A program made the position numbers and the translations under genes. Shown piece after piece: positions 32,734-41,800 of a DNA stretch of 64,000 nucleotides. The notes beneath the pieces were generated by a model that saw only the letters and a list, made by a program, of their open reading frames with translations, was not told the DNA's origin and made no database searches. The stretch's first letter is position 1, and each line of letters opens with the position of its first letter. The DNA comes from Thermomonospora echinospora (GTDB lineage: Bacteria; Actinomycetota; Actinomycetes; Streptosporangiales; Streptosporangiaceae). The stretch spans positions 1-64,000 of the forward strand of contig NZ_FNVO01000013.1 of NCBI RefSeq assembly GCF_900108175.1, in the 5' to 3' direction.

Positions 32734-33405
32734 ATGCCGGTCGATCGCAGCTATCACGATCCGTGCGGGATCGCCCGCGCCCTCGACGTGGTCGGCGAGC
32801 GGTGGGCGCTGCTGGTGGTGCGCGAACTGCTGCTGGGCCCCAAGCGGTTCTCCGACCTGCACCGGGGGCTGCCCGGTGCAAGCCAGAACGTGCTGTCGCA
32901 CCGGCTGCGCGAGCTCACCGCCAAGGGCGTCGTGCGGCGGCGCCGGCTCGGGCCGCCCGCTGGGGCGTGGGTCTACGAGCTGACCGAGTGGGGCCGCGAC
33001 CTTGAGCCCGTGCTGCTGGGGCTGGCCTTCTGGGGCAGCCGCGCCCCGCTCGGTTCCGATGCCGAGCTGAGCGCCGACGCGCTGGTCATCGCCATGATGA
33101 CGCTGTTCGACGCCCGCGTCGCCGGCGATCTGGACGCCGTGCTGGCGGTACGGCTGGACGACGACGTGTTCGAAGTCCGGATCGCCGGCGGCCGTCTGGA
33201 GATCTCCCGGAGAGCCCCCGAACGCCCCGGCGCCGTCATCGAGTCCGGCGTCGGCGTCCTCAGGTCGCTGGTGTTCAAGGGCCGTCCGCTCGCCGCGGCG
33301 CTGGAGGCCGGCGACGTACGGCTCGACGGCGACCGGCGGCTGGTCGAACGCTTCGTCACGCTCTTTCCCCGCCCGGCGACCGTTCCCTCCGGCACCGGCG
33401 CGTAG
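32734..33405 (+). CDS. HxlR-family regulator with C-terminal SCP2-like domain
   Basis: 223 residues. Residues 1-105 are an HxlR winged helix (CGIARALDVVGERWALLVVRELLLGPKRFSDLHRGLPGASQNVLSHRLREL). The remaining 115 residues (DLDAVLAVRLDDDVFEVRIAGG, VLRSLVFKGRPLAAALEAGDVRLDG) resemble the SCP2 sterol-carrier fold, which could bind a hydrophobic effector. This fusion is known in actinobacteria. It is divergent from the PPOX/hydrolase operon and probably represses it. Confidence 0.9.
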   Translation: MPVDRSYHDPCGIARALDVVGERWALLVVRELLLGPKRFSDLHRGLPGASQNVLSHRLRELTAKGVVRRRRLGPPAGAWVYELTEWGRDLEPVLLGLAFWGSRAPLGSDAELSADALVIAMMTLFDARVAGDLDAVLAVRLDDDVFEVRIAGGRLEISRRAPERPGAVIESGVGVLRSLVFKGRPLAAALEAGDVRLDGDRRLVERFVTLFPRPATVPSGTGA

Positions 33406-33589
33406 AACACGCCGCCGAAAAGGCCGTGCGCCCCGCATACTGGTGCGAAATGCGCGCCGACGTGCCGGGCCGCCCGGCACGCATGCCGAGCACGCCGACG
33501 CCGCGCTCAGCAGGGCGGTGCCGGCCGTCCGCCGAGGCGGCGAGCGCGCGGACGCGGGTGGCGAACGAGAGACGACGGGGGAACGCGGC

Positions 33590-34189
33590 GTGAGCACGAC
33601 CTTGTTCCTGGTCCGGCACGGTGAGACGGTGTGGCACGCCGACAACCGCTATGCCGGGGTCAGCGACGTGGCGCTGACCGAACGCGGCCACGACCAGGCC
33701 GCGCGGCTGGCGGTCTGGGCACAGAAGGCCGAACTGGACGCGGTGTGGGCCTCGCCGCTGAGCCGGGCGCGGGCCACCGCCGCGCCCGCCGCCCAGGCGC
33801 TGGACCTACCGGTCACCGTGGACGCCGGGCTGACCGAGGTCTGCTTCGGCGCCGCCGAGGGCCGCACATTGTCGGAGCTGCCGCCCGAGCAGGCCGCCGC
33901 CTTCCGCGCCGATCCCGTGGCCAGCGCGTTCCCGGGCGCGGAGGACCCGCGCCTGGCCGCCGTACGCGGGACCGCCGCGCTGCGGCGCATCGCCGCCCAT
34001 CACCCCGGGGGCCGGGTGCTGGTCGTGGCGCACAACACGCTGCTGCGGCTGGTGCTGTGCTCGCTGCTGGGCGTCCCGCTGTCCCGCTACCGCACCGTGT
34101 TCCCGCAGCTGCGCAACTGCGCGCCGGCGGAGCTGGTGATCGACGGGACGGACGCGGGGCTGGTCGCCCTGAACACCCCGCTGCCCTGA
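33590..34189 (+). CDS. Histidine phosphatase family protein (phosphoglycerate-mutase-like)
   Basis: 199 residues from GTG 33590, which follows GGGGGAA; the frame is open to 33443 but the extra part is Arg-rich and unlike the family. Catalytic features are FLVRHGETVWHADNRYAG (RHG with phospho-His), SPLSRARATAAP, the acidic TEVCFGAAEGRTLSEL and VVAHNTLLRLVL (second His). It may act on phosphorylated sugars or cofactors such as alpha-ribazole phosphate; the substrate is not defined. The 29-bp tandem repeat starts 13 bases after its stop. Confidence 0.9.
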   Translation: MSTTLFLVRHGETVWHADNRYAGVSDVALTERGHDQAARLAVWAQKAELDAVWASPLSRARATAAPAAQALDLPVTVDAGLTEVCFGAAEGRTLSELPPEQAAAFRADPVASAFPGAEDPRLAAVRGTAALRRIAAHHPGGRVLVVAHNTLLRLVLCSLLGVPLSRYRTVFPQLRNCAPAELVIDGTDAGLVALNTPLP

Positions 34190-34201
34190 TCCGCCCCGGC
34201 G

Positions 34202-34360
34202 CATAGGTCCCGGACGCTAGAGCCATGGCGCATAGGTCCCGCACGCTAGAGCCCCGGCGCATAGGTCCCGCACGCTGAAGCCATAGCGCATAGGTCCCGC
34301 ACGCTAGAGCCCCGGCGCATAGCTCCCGCACGCTGAAGCCATAGCGCATAGGTCCCCGTG
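34202..34360. repeat. 29-bp tandem repeat, five full copies and a partial sixth
   Basis: Copies begin at 34202, 34231, 34260, 34289, 34318 and 34347, an exact 29-bp period with the core CATAGGTCCCGCACGCT. Ends alternate between GAGCCCCGGCG and GAAGCCATAGCG-type tails, so copies 2-3 and 4-5 form a 58-bp higher-order unit. There are no unique spacers between copies. The array fills the gap between the phosphatase and the gene at 34380. Confidence 0.9.
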
Positions 34361-34379
34361 GCGGGGGCAGGGACGGCGC

Positions 34380-34775
34380 ATGACCGAATCCAGCAGCCAG
34401 CGCATCGACGACACCCCGGGCTCGGCCGGTTCGGTGACCGAGGCGTCGGACGCCGCGGCCGAGCACAACCCCGCCGAGCAGGCTGGAGGGGTGGCCGAAT
34501 CCCTGCCCGCGGCCGGGCCCGATCCGGCCGACCGGCTGTCCGGCGGCGACGAGCGGCCGCGGGACGAGTCACGCGAGCACGGCCGGGGCGGGCGCGACCC
34601 GGAGATCGCCCGTGGCGCCGGAGTGCCGGACAAGGGCGGCGCCTACGTCGACGAGTTCCGTCCGGAGCCGGTGCCACAGGTCCCTTCCAAGGGCCGGGTC
34701 GGCCAGGAGGTGGGGGGAGCCCAGGTCATCCCCGACACGGACGCCGAGCGGCGCCCGTCGGATCGGCCCGAGTGA
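34380..34775 (+). CDS. Hypothetical acidic, disordered protein
   Basis: 131 residues, rich in Glu, Asp, Gly, Pro and Ser, with no predicted fold, signal peptide or membrane helix. It begins MTESSSQRIDDTPGSAG and has a more conserved-looking segment GVPDKGGAYVDEFRPEPVPQ near residues 80-100. No family is recognised. It starts directly after the 29-bp tandem repeat, whose last partial copy lies 20-30 bases before the ATG. It could be expressed from within or across the repeat. Confidence 0.6.
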   Translation: MTESSSQRIDDTPGSAGSVTEASDAAAEHNPAEQAGGVAESLPAAGPDPADRLSGGDERPRDESREHGRGGRDPEIARGAGVPDKGGAYVDEFRPEPVPQVPSKGRVGQEVGGAQVIPDTDAERRPSDRPE

Positions 34776-34857
34776 CCCGTCGTGTCTGACGCCGTGTCCC
34801 GGGCAGCCGTCCCGGGGCCGGCGAAGACCGCGGCGCACCGCCGGCGCGGGCGCCGCG

Positions 34858-35418
34858 TCAGCGGGCCGTGCCCTCGTGACGCATCAGCAGGGCGTAGGCC
34901 GCCAGGGTGGAGTCGTCGGTGATGCGGCCGGCGGCGACCAGCTCCCAGAACTCCCCGCGGGAGAACCACCGCTGCCGCATGTCCTGCTCCTCGTGCTCGC
35001 GGGCGTGCTCCCCGGCGACCAGGTCGGTGGCCAGGAAGACGTTGAAGCCCTGACCGCTGGTGCCGTGCGAGCAGTGCAGGTGGCCTAGGTGTTCCAGCCG
35101 TCCGGCGCGCAGCCCGGTCTCCTCGGCCAGCTCGGTGCGGGCCAGCAGTTCGGGGTCGCCGTCCGCGCCGTCGGGAAAGGTGCCCTGCGGGAAGCTCCAG
35201 GTGCGCCGCCCGACCGGATAGCGGTATTCCTCGACCAGATGGAACCCACCGTTCTCGGCCGGAATGACCAAGGCGAAATCCGGCTTTTCGACTACGCCGT
35301 ATATTCCGGGCGAGCCGTCGGGTCGCTCGATGCGGTCCTCGCGCACCGTCATCCACCGATTGCGGTACACGATCCGGGAGTCGAGCCGCCGGATGACCTG
35401 CTCGTCGCCGTGCCGCAC
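34858..35418 (-). CDS. Nudix hydrolase
   Basis: 186 residues from GTG 35418, one base after the GntR stop codon, with GGGGG upstream. The sequence WSFPQGTFPDGADGDPELLARTELAEETGL is a Nudix region; the box core ELAEETG is intact while the residue before it is Thr rather than Arg. Pattern around it (DFALVIPAENGGFHLVEEYRYPVGRRTWSFPQG) is like ADP-ribose/NDP-sugar pyrophosphatases. It is translationally coupled to the GntR regulator upstream. Confidence 0.88.
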   Translation of the reverse strand: MRHGDEQVIRRLDSRIVYRNRWMTVREDRIERPDGSPGIYGVVEKPDFALVIPAENGGFHLVEEYRYPVGRRTWSFPQGTFPDGADGDPELLARTELAEETGLRAGRLEHLGHLHCSHGTSGQGFNVFLATDLVAGEHAREHEEQDMRQRWFSRGEFWELVAAGRITDDSTLAAYALLMRHEGTAR

Positions 35419-35419
35419 C

Positions 35420-36169
35420 TCAGACCCCCGATCCGTACCGGTAGATGAGCTCGTGCCGGTCGCCCACCACCACCCGGTGGGTGACCTCCACGATGCGGTC
35501 ATTGTGGTCATAACCGCGCCGCCACAGGGTCAGAACCGGCTGATCGGCGGTGATCTGCAGGATGTCGCACTCATCCGGGCGCGGCGGCCGGCAGGTGACG
35601 CTCTCCTCGAACAGCATCCGGTAGCCGAGCTCCTCCAGCCGGGAGTAGATCCCGCCCGGCCCGGTGTCGACCTGGCGCAGCACCGGAAGCTGCGCCACCA
35701 CGTCCATGATCACCCAGGTGATGGCGGTCTGCACCGGCGGCTCCCCCACCACGCCCTGCACGCGGGCGCGCCGCAGCACGGTGGTGCCGACGGGCACCGC
35801 CAGCCACCGAGCCAGCGCGGCGTCGGCGGCGACCTCGCTCACGGTGGTGCGGGTGAACGGCTCGCGCCCGTCCTGCCGGGCCGAGACGTGGAAGCCTCGC
35901 CACCCGCCCACCTGGCGGGTGATGTCGGCGGCCGCGCGCCGCACCGGCCCGGTGGCGCGGACCTGGGTGCCGGTCCCGGGATGCACCACCACCAGTCCCT
36001 GGTCGGCCAGCATGCGCACCGCCCGGCGCACCGTGGAGCGGTCGGCGGCGAACTGCCCGGCCAACTCGCGCTCGGACGGCAGCCAGGAGCCGGGCGCCAA
36101 CTCGCCCTCGACGATCCGGGCGGCCAGGGCGTTGGTGATCGCCTGCGCCCTAGCGGGTGGTCTCGGCAT
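35420..36169 (-). CDS. GntR-family regulator, HutC/UTRA type
   Basis: 249 residues. N-terminal winged helix (ITNALAARIVEGELAPGSWLPSERELAGQFAADRSTVRRAVRMLADQGLV) followed by a UTRA ligand-binding domain (TTVLRRARVQGVVGEPPVQT; ADQPVLTLWRRGYDHNDRIVEVTHRVVVGDRHELIYRY). ATG 36169 is chosen; the frame is open to 36238. The divergent gene at 36344 has a strong inverted-repeat operator (36305-36344) that is the natural target of this protein. Confidence 0.88.
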   Translation of the reverse strand: MPRPPARAQAITNALAARIVEGELAPGSWLPSERELAGQFAADRSTVRRAVRMLADQGLVVVHPGTGTQVRATGPVRRAAADITRQVGGWRGFHVSARQDGREPFTRTTVSEVAADAALARWLAVPVGTTVLRRARVQGVVGEPPVQTAITWVIMDVVAQLPVLRQVDTGPGGIYSRLEELGYRMLFEESVTCRPPRPDECDILQITADQPVLTLWRRGYDHNDRIVEVTHRVVVGDRHELIYRYGSGV

Positions 36170-36304
36170 TCCGACGTGATCTCCCACGCTCTGGCCTGGA
36201 GGGGTACCGTGCTTTGCCGACCACCATAACCCGACCATTGGCCGGTTCCGGCCGACCGAATGACGGTCATTTCATGGACTTGCGCGTTCCCATGGACGGT
36301 TGCT

Positions 36305-36344
36305 TTTGGTAGGTCTACCGTGGACCTACCTTAGACCTACCAAA
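36305..36344 (+). promoter_or_regulatory. Operator: 13-bp perfect inverted repeat abutting the start codon of gene 36344
   Basis: TTTGGTAGGTCTA (36305-36317) and TAGACCTACCAAA (36332-36344) are perfect inverted repeats around a 14-base spacer that itself contains a third GGACCTACC half-site. The last A of the right arm is the A of the ATG. Such GGTAGGTC/GACCTACC half-sites suit a GntR-type regulator, here encoded divergently. Confidence 0.65.
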
Positions 36345-36787
36345 TGGAGATGGTCACCCTGGGCCTGCCACCTTCCCGGCGCCCCGCGCTGTTCTCGTGG
36401 ACCGTGGTGACCCGGCATGACGATCTCCGCCGGGTCGGGGCGTGCGGAGTCTGCGACGACCGCGCCCGGGCGATGCGGCATCTGGGAGAGGCGCTGCTGG
36501 AGGCTCCGGCCGGTGCGGTGGGGCTGGTGCACCGGGTCACCGTGGGCGTGGCCGGGCTGGGGTATCTGTACGACGGGCTGATCGCCCGCGCGTGTCTCGA
36601 CCCGGCCACCGGGACGATCGACTGGCTGGAGATGGGCTGCCCGCGCTGGGCGTGGGGCCCGAGGGACGCACTGCTCGATGCGGTGACCGGCCGCGCCGGC
36701 GACCCCCTGCCGCCCGAGGCGGTCGCGCTGGGCCTGGCCGACCCGCAGGCCGAAAGCGGCCACCGCGGGCGCCCCGGCCCGGCATGA
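36344..36787 (+). CDS. Hypothetical protein, possibly leaderless and controlled by GntR
   Basis: 147 residues, no membrane segment. It contains WTVVTRHDDLRRVGACGVCDDRARAMRHLGEALLEA and a C-terminal half with VHRVTVGVAGLGYLYDG and IDWLEMGCPRWAWGPRDALL. The CGVC motif is its only cysteine pair and no metal-binding domain can be assigned. No Shine-Dalgarno precedes ATG 36344 (or the nearby ATG 36350); the upstream bases are the operator itself, suggesting a leaderless mRNA. Function unknown. Confidence 0.65.
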   Translation: MEMVTLGLPPSRRPALFSWTVVTRHDDLRRVGACGVCDDRARAMRHLGEALLEAPAGAVGLVHRVTVGVAGLGYLYDGLIARACLDPATGTIDWLEMGCPRWAWGPRDALLDAVTGRAGDPLPPEAVALGLADPQAESGHRGRPGPA

Positions 36788-36972
36788 CCGCCGGCCGGTG
36801 AGGCCGGGCGGCGCACCCGGACCCACGAGCCGGTCCCACAGCCGCGCGGCGGCACGGCGGGCTTCCGTTCCCCACACCCACCGCGGGCCGGACGCCCCGC
36901 GCCGCCGCGCCCCCGTCCCGGCGCCGTGTGAACGGTGCGGATGCGGGCACGGTCGGCGGAAAGGGGGGAACC

Positions 36973-37293
36973 ATGAAGCTGCGTGACCCCGGGAAGATCA
37001 AGGAAGCGCTGAACGACCTGGACTTCCCGGCCGCCAAGGAGGAGATCGTCCGGCACGCCCGCAGCCGGGGCGCCCGCCGCGACGTCGACCAGGCGCTGTC
37101 GGCGCTGCCCCCGGCCGACTACGCCAACATCCGGGAGGTGCTGCGGTCGGTGCCGCTGGACCCCGACCCCGACCTCTCCGAGAGCGAGCGCGCCGAGCGG
37201 CACCGCCAGGCCAAGCACAAGAACAGGCTGTCAGAGCACGAGATCCCCATCCGCCCCTCGCCGGTCGAGGAGGAACTGCGCCGCCGGCGTTAA
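36973..37293 (+). CDS. DUF2795 family protein
   Basis: 106 residues from ATG 36973, which follows AAAGGGGGG. The pattern KIKEALNDLDFPAAKEEIVRHARSRGA...ALSALPPADYANIREVLRSV is the DUF2795 fold, a small helical domain common in actinobacteria with no established biochemical role. The tail is charged (SESERAERHRQAKHKNR). A GC-rich 185-bp gap before it holds no other feature. After it, at 37294-37355, a short degenerate repeat of about 25 bases (three copies) precedes the end of the convergent glycosidase gene. Confidence 0.85.
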   Translation: MKLRDPGKIKEALNDLDFPAAKEEIVRHARSRGARRDVDQALSALPPADYANIREVLRSVPLDPDPDLSESERAERHRQAKHKNRLSEHEIPIRPSPVEEELRRRR

Positions 37294-37366
37294 GCGCCGG
37301 TCCGCTCAGACGACGAGCGCACCGATCCGCTCGGACGACGAGCGCACCGGTCCGCTCAGGCGGCGA
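37294..37366. repeat. Short direct repeat of about 25 bp, three imperfect copies
   Basis: GCGCCGGTCCGCTCAGACGACGA (37294), GCGCACCGATCCGCTCGGACGACGA (37317) and GCGCACCGGTCCGCTCAGGCGGCGA (37342) are near copies. The last runs into the 3' end of the glucosylglycerate hydrolase gene (stop at 37356). Confidence 0.6.
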
Positions 37367-38735
37367 GCAGGTCCAGCGCGACGGCGGCGGTCCAGGACTG
37401 CGGGCGGGCGCCCAGCGGCTCCCCGGTGAAGGGGTGGTAGTACTCGGCGAACAGGCCGTCGGCGAGTTGGTCGAGTGCGGCCTCACGCAGGGCGTGCGCG
37501 GTCTCCTGCTCTCCGGAGCGTTCCAGGCCCCAGACCATCAGCCAGGTGACCGGCGGCCACTGCGGGCCCCGCCAGTACCGCACCGGGTCGAAGGCGGCCG
37601 AGTTCGGGCTGGTGCTGGGCGGCAGGGCGTGCGCGAAGCCGGGATGGCCGCACCAGTCGGCCGAGGTCAGCGTGGCCACCAAGGCGCGCCGGCGGGCAGG
37701 GTCGAGCCCGCCGGACAGCAGCGGCGCGAACCCGGCGACGGTCTCGGTGCGTACCACGGCCCCGGTGCGCAGGTCGATGTCGGCGGCGAAGCCCCGCTCG
37801 TCGGCGGTCTGCAGGACCCCGCGGCGGAAGCGGTCGGCGTAGCCGATCAGCTCGTCCACGCCCGGCAGGTCCAGCTCGTCGGCGACGGTGGCCAGCTCCT
37901 CGTTGGCGGCCACGAACAGGGCGCTGGTGAGCACGTCGCCCATCCGGAAGCTCAGCGTGCGGCGCGCCCGCTCGTCGTCGTAGCCGGCCCGGCGCAGCTC
38001 CTCCACCAGCCACTGGTACTTGGCGTAGTCGGCATCGGAGGGGCGCTGCGCGGCGGCCCCGCCCAAGGCGCCGAGCGCATGCAGGTCGGCCCGGCGGAAC
38101 GGGACGAACTCCGGCGCCGGGACCACCGCCGCGTACGGGGCGTCCCAGCGCGGCGAGTTGTCCAGCCCGCTCTCCCACCCGTGGTAGATCGTCAAAATCC
38201 CGCGGCCGTCGGGGTCGCGGCGGGTGGCCAGGTAGCGGTGCCAGGCCAGCAGCGCCGGCCACAGCGCCCGAATCCGCTGCACGGCCTCGCGCCGCTCGGC
38301 GGTCGAGGCGGTGCGGGCGGCGTCCAGGATGCGGCGGACCGCGACCCCGTGCACCGGGGGCTGGATCAGCCCGCTGGTGGCGGGGCCGTCGGGGGCGTCC
38401 GGGCAGGTCTCCCGGCAGGCCCACCGTTGGGGGCCGGGCTCGTAGGTGGCGTCACCCTCGGTGAACACGATGTGCGGGACCATGCCGGTGCGCCACTGCG
38501 CCGCCAGCAGCGTCTCCAGTTCGGTCAGCGCGCGTCCGGTCGACACCCGCGCCAGGCCGATCGCGATGAACGCCGCGTCCCAGCTCCACATGTGCGGATA
38601 GAGCTGGGGCGCGGCGACCGTCAGCCGCCCTCGGTCGTTGCCGGCCAGCACGTAGGCCGCACGGGCGGCCGTCTGGTTGCGGGTCAGCCTCGCGGCGGGC
38701 GCCGGCGACGGATGCATCGCGCTCACAGTGGTCAT
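37356..38735 (-). CDS. ggh: Glucosylglycerate hydrolase (GH63)
   Basis: 459 residues, cytoplasmic. The segments AARAAYVLAGNDRGRLTVAAPQLYPHMWSWDAAFIAIGLARVS, LLAAQWRTGMVPHIVF, GLIQPPVHGVAVRRIL, ITIYHGWESGLDNSPRWD and GEPLGARPQSWTAAVAL follow the mycobacterial glucosylglycerate hydrolase closely. That enzyme hydrolyses glucosylglycerate, a solute stored under nitrogen stress, to glucose and glycerate. WDAAF and SGLDNSPRWD contain the acidic residues expected at the active site. It is monocistronic, 144 bases from the last rhamnosidase gene. Identity to a characterised protein is from memory. Confidence 0.8.
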   Translation of the reverse strand: MTTVSAMHPSPAPAARLTRNQTAARAAYVLAGNDRGRLTVAAPQLYPHMWSWDAAFIAIGLARVSTGRALTELETLLAAQWRTGMVPHIVFTEGDATYEPGPQRWACRETCPDAPDGPATSGLIQPPVHGVAVRRILDAARTASTAERREAVQRIRALWPALLAWHRYLATRRDPDGRGILTIYHGWESGLDNSPRWDAPYAAVVPAPEFVPFRRADLHALGALGGAAAQRPSDADYAKYQWLVEELRRAGYDDERARRTLSFRMGDVLTSALFVAANEELATVADELDLPGVDELIGYADRFRRGVLQTADERGFAADIDLRTGAVVRTETVAGFAPLLSGGLDPARRRALVATLTSADWCGHPGFAHALPPSTSPNSAAFDPVRYWRGPQWPPVTWLMVWGLERSGEQETAHALREAALDQLADGLFAEYYHPFTGEPLGARPQSWTAAVALDLLAA

Positions 38736-38810
38736 GATCGTCCGAGGTGCTAGAAGGTATGTCTTCAGACCTTATACGGGTTACATTTCCCACGTGCGGC
38801 GTTCTGATGC

Positions 38811-38863
38811 GCTTCGCCCCCCTTAACCACTGCGCAACATTTCCGTGACAAGGGGGGCGAAGC
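38811..38863 (-). terminator. Terminator hairpin at the 3' end of the glycosidase cluster
   Basis: GCTTCGCCCCCCTT (38811-38824) and AAGGGGGGCGAAGC (38850-38863) form a perfect 14-bp stem, 16 bases after the rhamnosidase stop. It separates the cluster from ggh. Confidence 0.6.
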
Positions 38864-38878
38864 GGCGGTACGGACCCG

Positions 38879-41800
38879 TCAGCCGATCCGGCCGGAGGTG
38901 AACGTCCAGGTGCCCGAGCCGACCGTGCGGGCCCGGTCCGTTCCCGGCACGTGCACCTCGGCGGTGGCGCCCGGCGGCACCGTCACGGTCAGCCTGACCT
39001 TGCCGTCCTCCTTCGTCCAGCGGGTGCGGACCTCCCCGTAGGGGGTCTGCCGGGTGCCCGCCGCGCCGGTCAGGTCGCCCACCACGGCCGGGCGGATCAC
39101 CAGCCTGCGCCAGGCCACCGAGTCAGGGGCCTGCTCGATCCCGGCCAGCCGTTCGGTGAACCAGGAGTCGATCGAGCCCAGCATGAAGTGGTTCTGCGAC
39201 TGGCCGCTGCCGCCGTCCCACATCTCGCCGAGCGCGGTGTTGCCCGCCTTGACCTGGTAGCCGTAGCTGGGGCTGTCGGTCCGCGTGGCGATCTTGTAGA
39301 CCACGTCGTCCCGGCCGGCCTGCGACAGCACCCGGAACGCCGCCGGCAGCGAGATCTCGCCCAGCAGCAGGTGCCAGCCGGCGGCCTCGATGTCGGCGAT
39401 CAGGCCGTCCAGGATCCGCTGCCGGTGCTCGGCGGGCACCGCGCCCATGTCCAGGCCCAGCGCGGTGGCGCCCTGCCCGCCGCCGCCGAACTCGCCGGTC
39501 TGCGGGTTGTACTGGGCGTTCCACAGCGCCTGGGCGGACTGCGCGGCCTTGGCCCGGTACTGCGCGGCCTCGGCGTCCCTGCCGAGCGTGTCGGCGATCT
39601 TGGCGAGGGTGTCCAGCACCCGCCAGTACCCGTAGGTGGCCGACACCATCTTGGGGAACGTCCGGTCGGGGGTGATCCAGTCGCCCAGGGTGTAGTCGGT
39701 CAGCCCGTCCTTGACGCGCGTCTCCAGGTGCGCCAGGTAGCGCTGCATCGCCGGGTAGTGGGTCCGCATCGTCTCGGTGTCGCCGTAGGCGCGGTAGAGC
39801 TGCCACGGCACCACGACGAACGCGCCGCCCCAGTTGGAGTCGTCCCGGTAGGACCCGGCCAGCGTCACGTAGTCGGGCACCGTGGAGGGGATCAGCCCCG
39901 TCTCGGTCTGCGCGTCGGCCATGTCCTGCACGACCTTGCGGAGCATGGCGTGCACGTCGTAGTTGGCCGCCAGCGCGTCCCCGACCAGGTGGGTCTGCTC
40001 CAGCCAGCCGAGCTTCTCCCGACTGGGGCAGTCGGTGAAGATGCTCATCATGTTGCCCTCGATGGCGCGGCGGACCAGCCCGTGGATGCCGTTGATCAGC
40101 TCGTTGGAGGAGGTGAACGAGCCGGCCGAGTCGTTGTCGGCGTGCAGCACATGGCCGCGCACCGAGATCGTGGCGCCCTCGGGCAGCCCCTGGACCTCCA
40201 GGTAACGGAAGCCGTGGTAGCTGAACCGCGGGTGCCAGGTCTCGGCCTTACCGCTCCCGGTGGTGTACTCGTCCCAGATCGGCGCGCCCACGTTGCTCTT
40301 GAGCTGGTAGGCCCGCCCGTCCTTGAGGCTCTCGGCCGGGACGATCCGCACCGAGGTGCCCTTGGGCGCCCGGACGGTGATCTCGGGCCAGCCGGCGATG
40401 TTGCGGCCGACGTCGAAGACCTGGTAGCCGTCGCCCTCGCCGACCCGCTTCCCTTCGAGGGTGTCGATGATGCGGACGGGTTCGGCGACGCGCCCGCTGA
40501 GCGCGGCGGTGGGCGAGTCGACCGTGATGGCGGGCTTCCAGCCGGTGCGCCTGGCCCCGGGCTCGTCCCAGCCCGGGGCCAGGCGGCGGGCGTCGAAGTC
40601 CTCACCGCCGTACCAGTTGGAGAAGGTGGTGGGCCCCAGCGTGGTCTGCCAGTCGGCGCCGCTGGTCACGCGCATCGTGCGGCCGTCCTCCAGCGTCACC
40701 TCCAGTTGCGCGGTGAGCATGGGGTCGCTGGTGGTGCGGGCGAACTTGCGGTACCGGTCGGCGGTGGAGATCACGTTGGCGGGGCCGTTGCCCAGCTCCA
40801 GGCTGATCGCGTTGGCGCCCTTGCGCAGCAGCTTGGTCACGTCGTACGTGGCGTACTGCACCCGGTCCTGGTAGTTGGTGTTGGCCGGTTCCAGGACCGC
40901 GTCGCCGACCCGGCGGCCGTTCAGCCCGACCTCGTAGACGCCCAGGCCGCTGACGTACAGGCGGGCCTGCTGGACGCCGCGCGGCAGCGTGAAGTCCTTG
41001 GCGAACTGCGGCATCGCCACCGGCACCGGCGACTGCGGCGCCTTGTTGTCGGTGACCTCGGCCAGCTTGGTGTACGCGCCGTCGGCCGTGTCGGAGGCCG
41101 ACACGGTCAGGTCCGAGGGGAAGTAGGGGACCTGGCCGGTCTCGGCGGGCTGGTCGGTGCGCGGGTACAGCAGGACTTGGTCGAACGTCTTGGCGGACTT
41201 CAGGTCGATGGTGAGGGTGATCGGTGTGCCGGAGACGTCGGCGGACTCGTACGCCGAGCTGGACCAGCCGGCGAACTCCTGGTTGCTGGTCTGGGTGCCG
41301 TCGGTGATGTAGCGGGGCGCCCACTGCCGGTTGACGAACCCGCCGGTGTCGGACGGGGTGACGGTGGTGCCGGCGGCGTGGTTGGTGTCGGGGGCGGCCG
41401 AGTCGCGGACCTCGATCTCCGACAGCTGCAGCCGGTAGGTCTCCCCGTCCAGCCGCTCGCGCAGCGGCAGGCCGAGCTCGGTGACGTCGATCTTGACGTA
41501 CCGGGCGGTGGTCTTGGGGACCCGCACCACCAGCGGGGTCGGCTGCTTGCGCGAGAACCGCCAGTCGGGGTGGGTGATCCAGTCGGCCGACCAGTCGCCG
41601 GAGCCGGTCAGGCCGGTCTCGAACCAGGCGGGCTGCGACCAGCCGGAGGCGCGCCCGCCGGTCCACACCCGGACCCGCCAGTACACGCGGGTACGGCTGC
41701 CGATCCTGCGTCCGGCGTAGTCGATCCGCTGGGCGGCCGAGGACACCCGGCCGGAGTCCCACAGGTCGGGCCGGCCGTCCTTGAGCCGGTCCGCGCTGGT

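Noticed and set aside
33443-33589. N-terminal extension of the histidine phosphatase
   Set aside because: The extra residues are Arg/Ala-rich and unlike the family, while GTG 33590 has a good RBS and starts at the normal N-terminus.
34202-34360. Possible CRISPR array
   Set aside because: Repeats are directly contiguous with no spacers and no cas genes are near.
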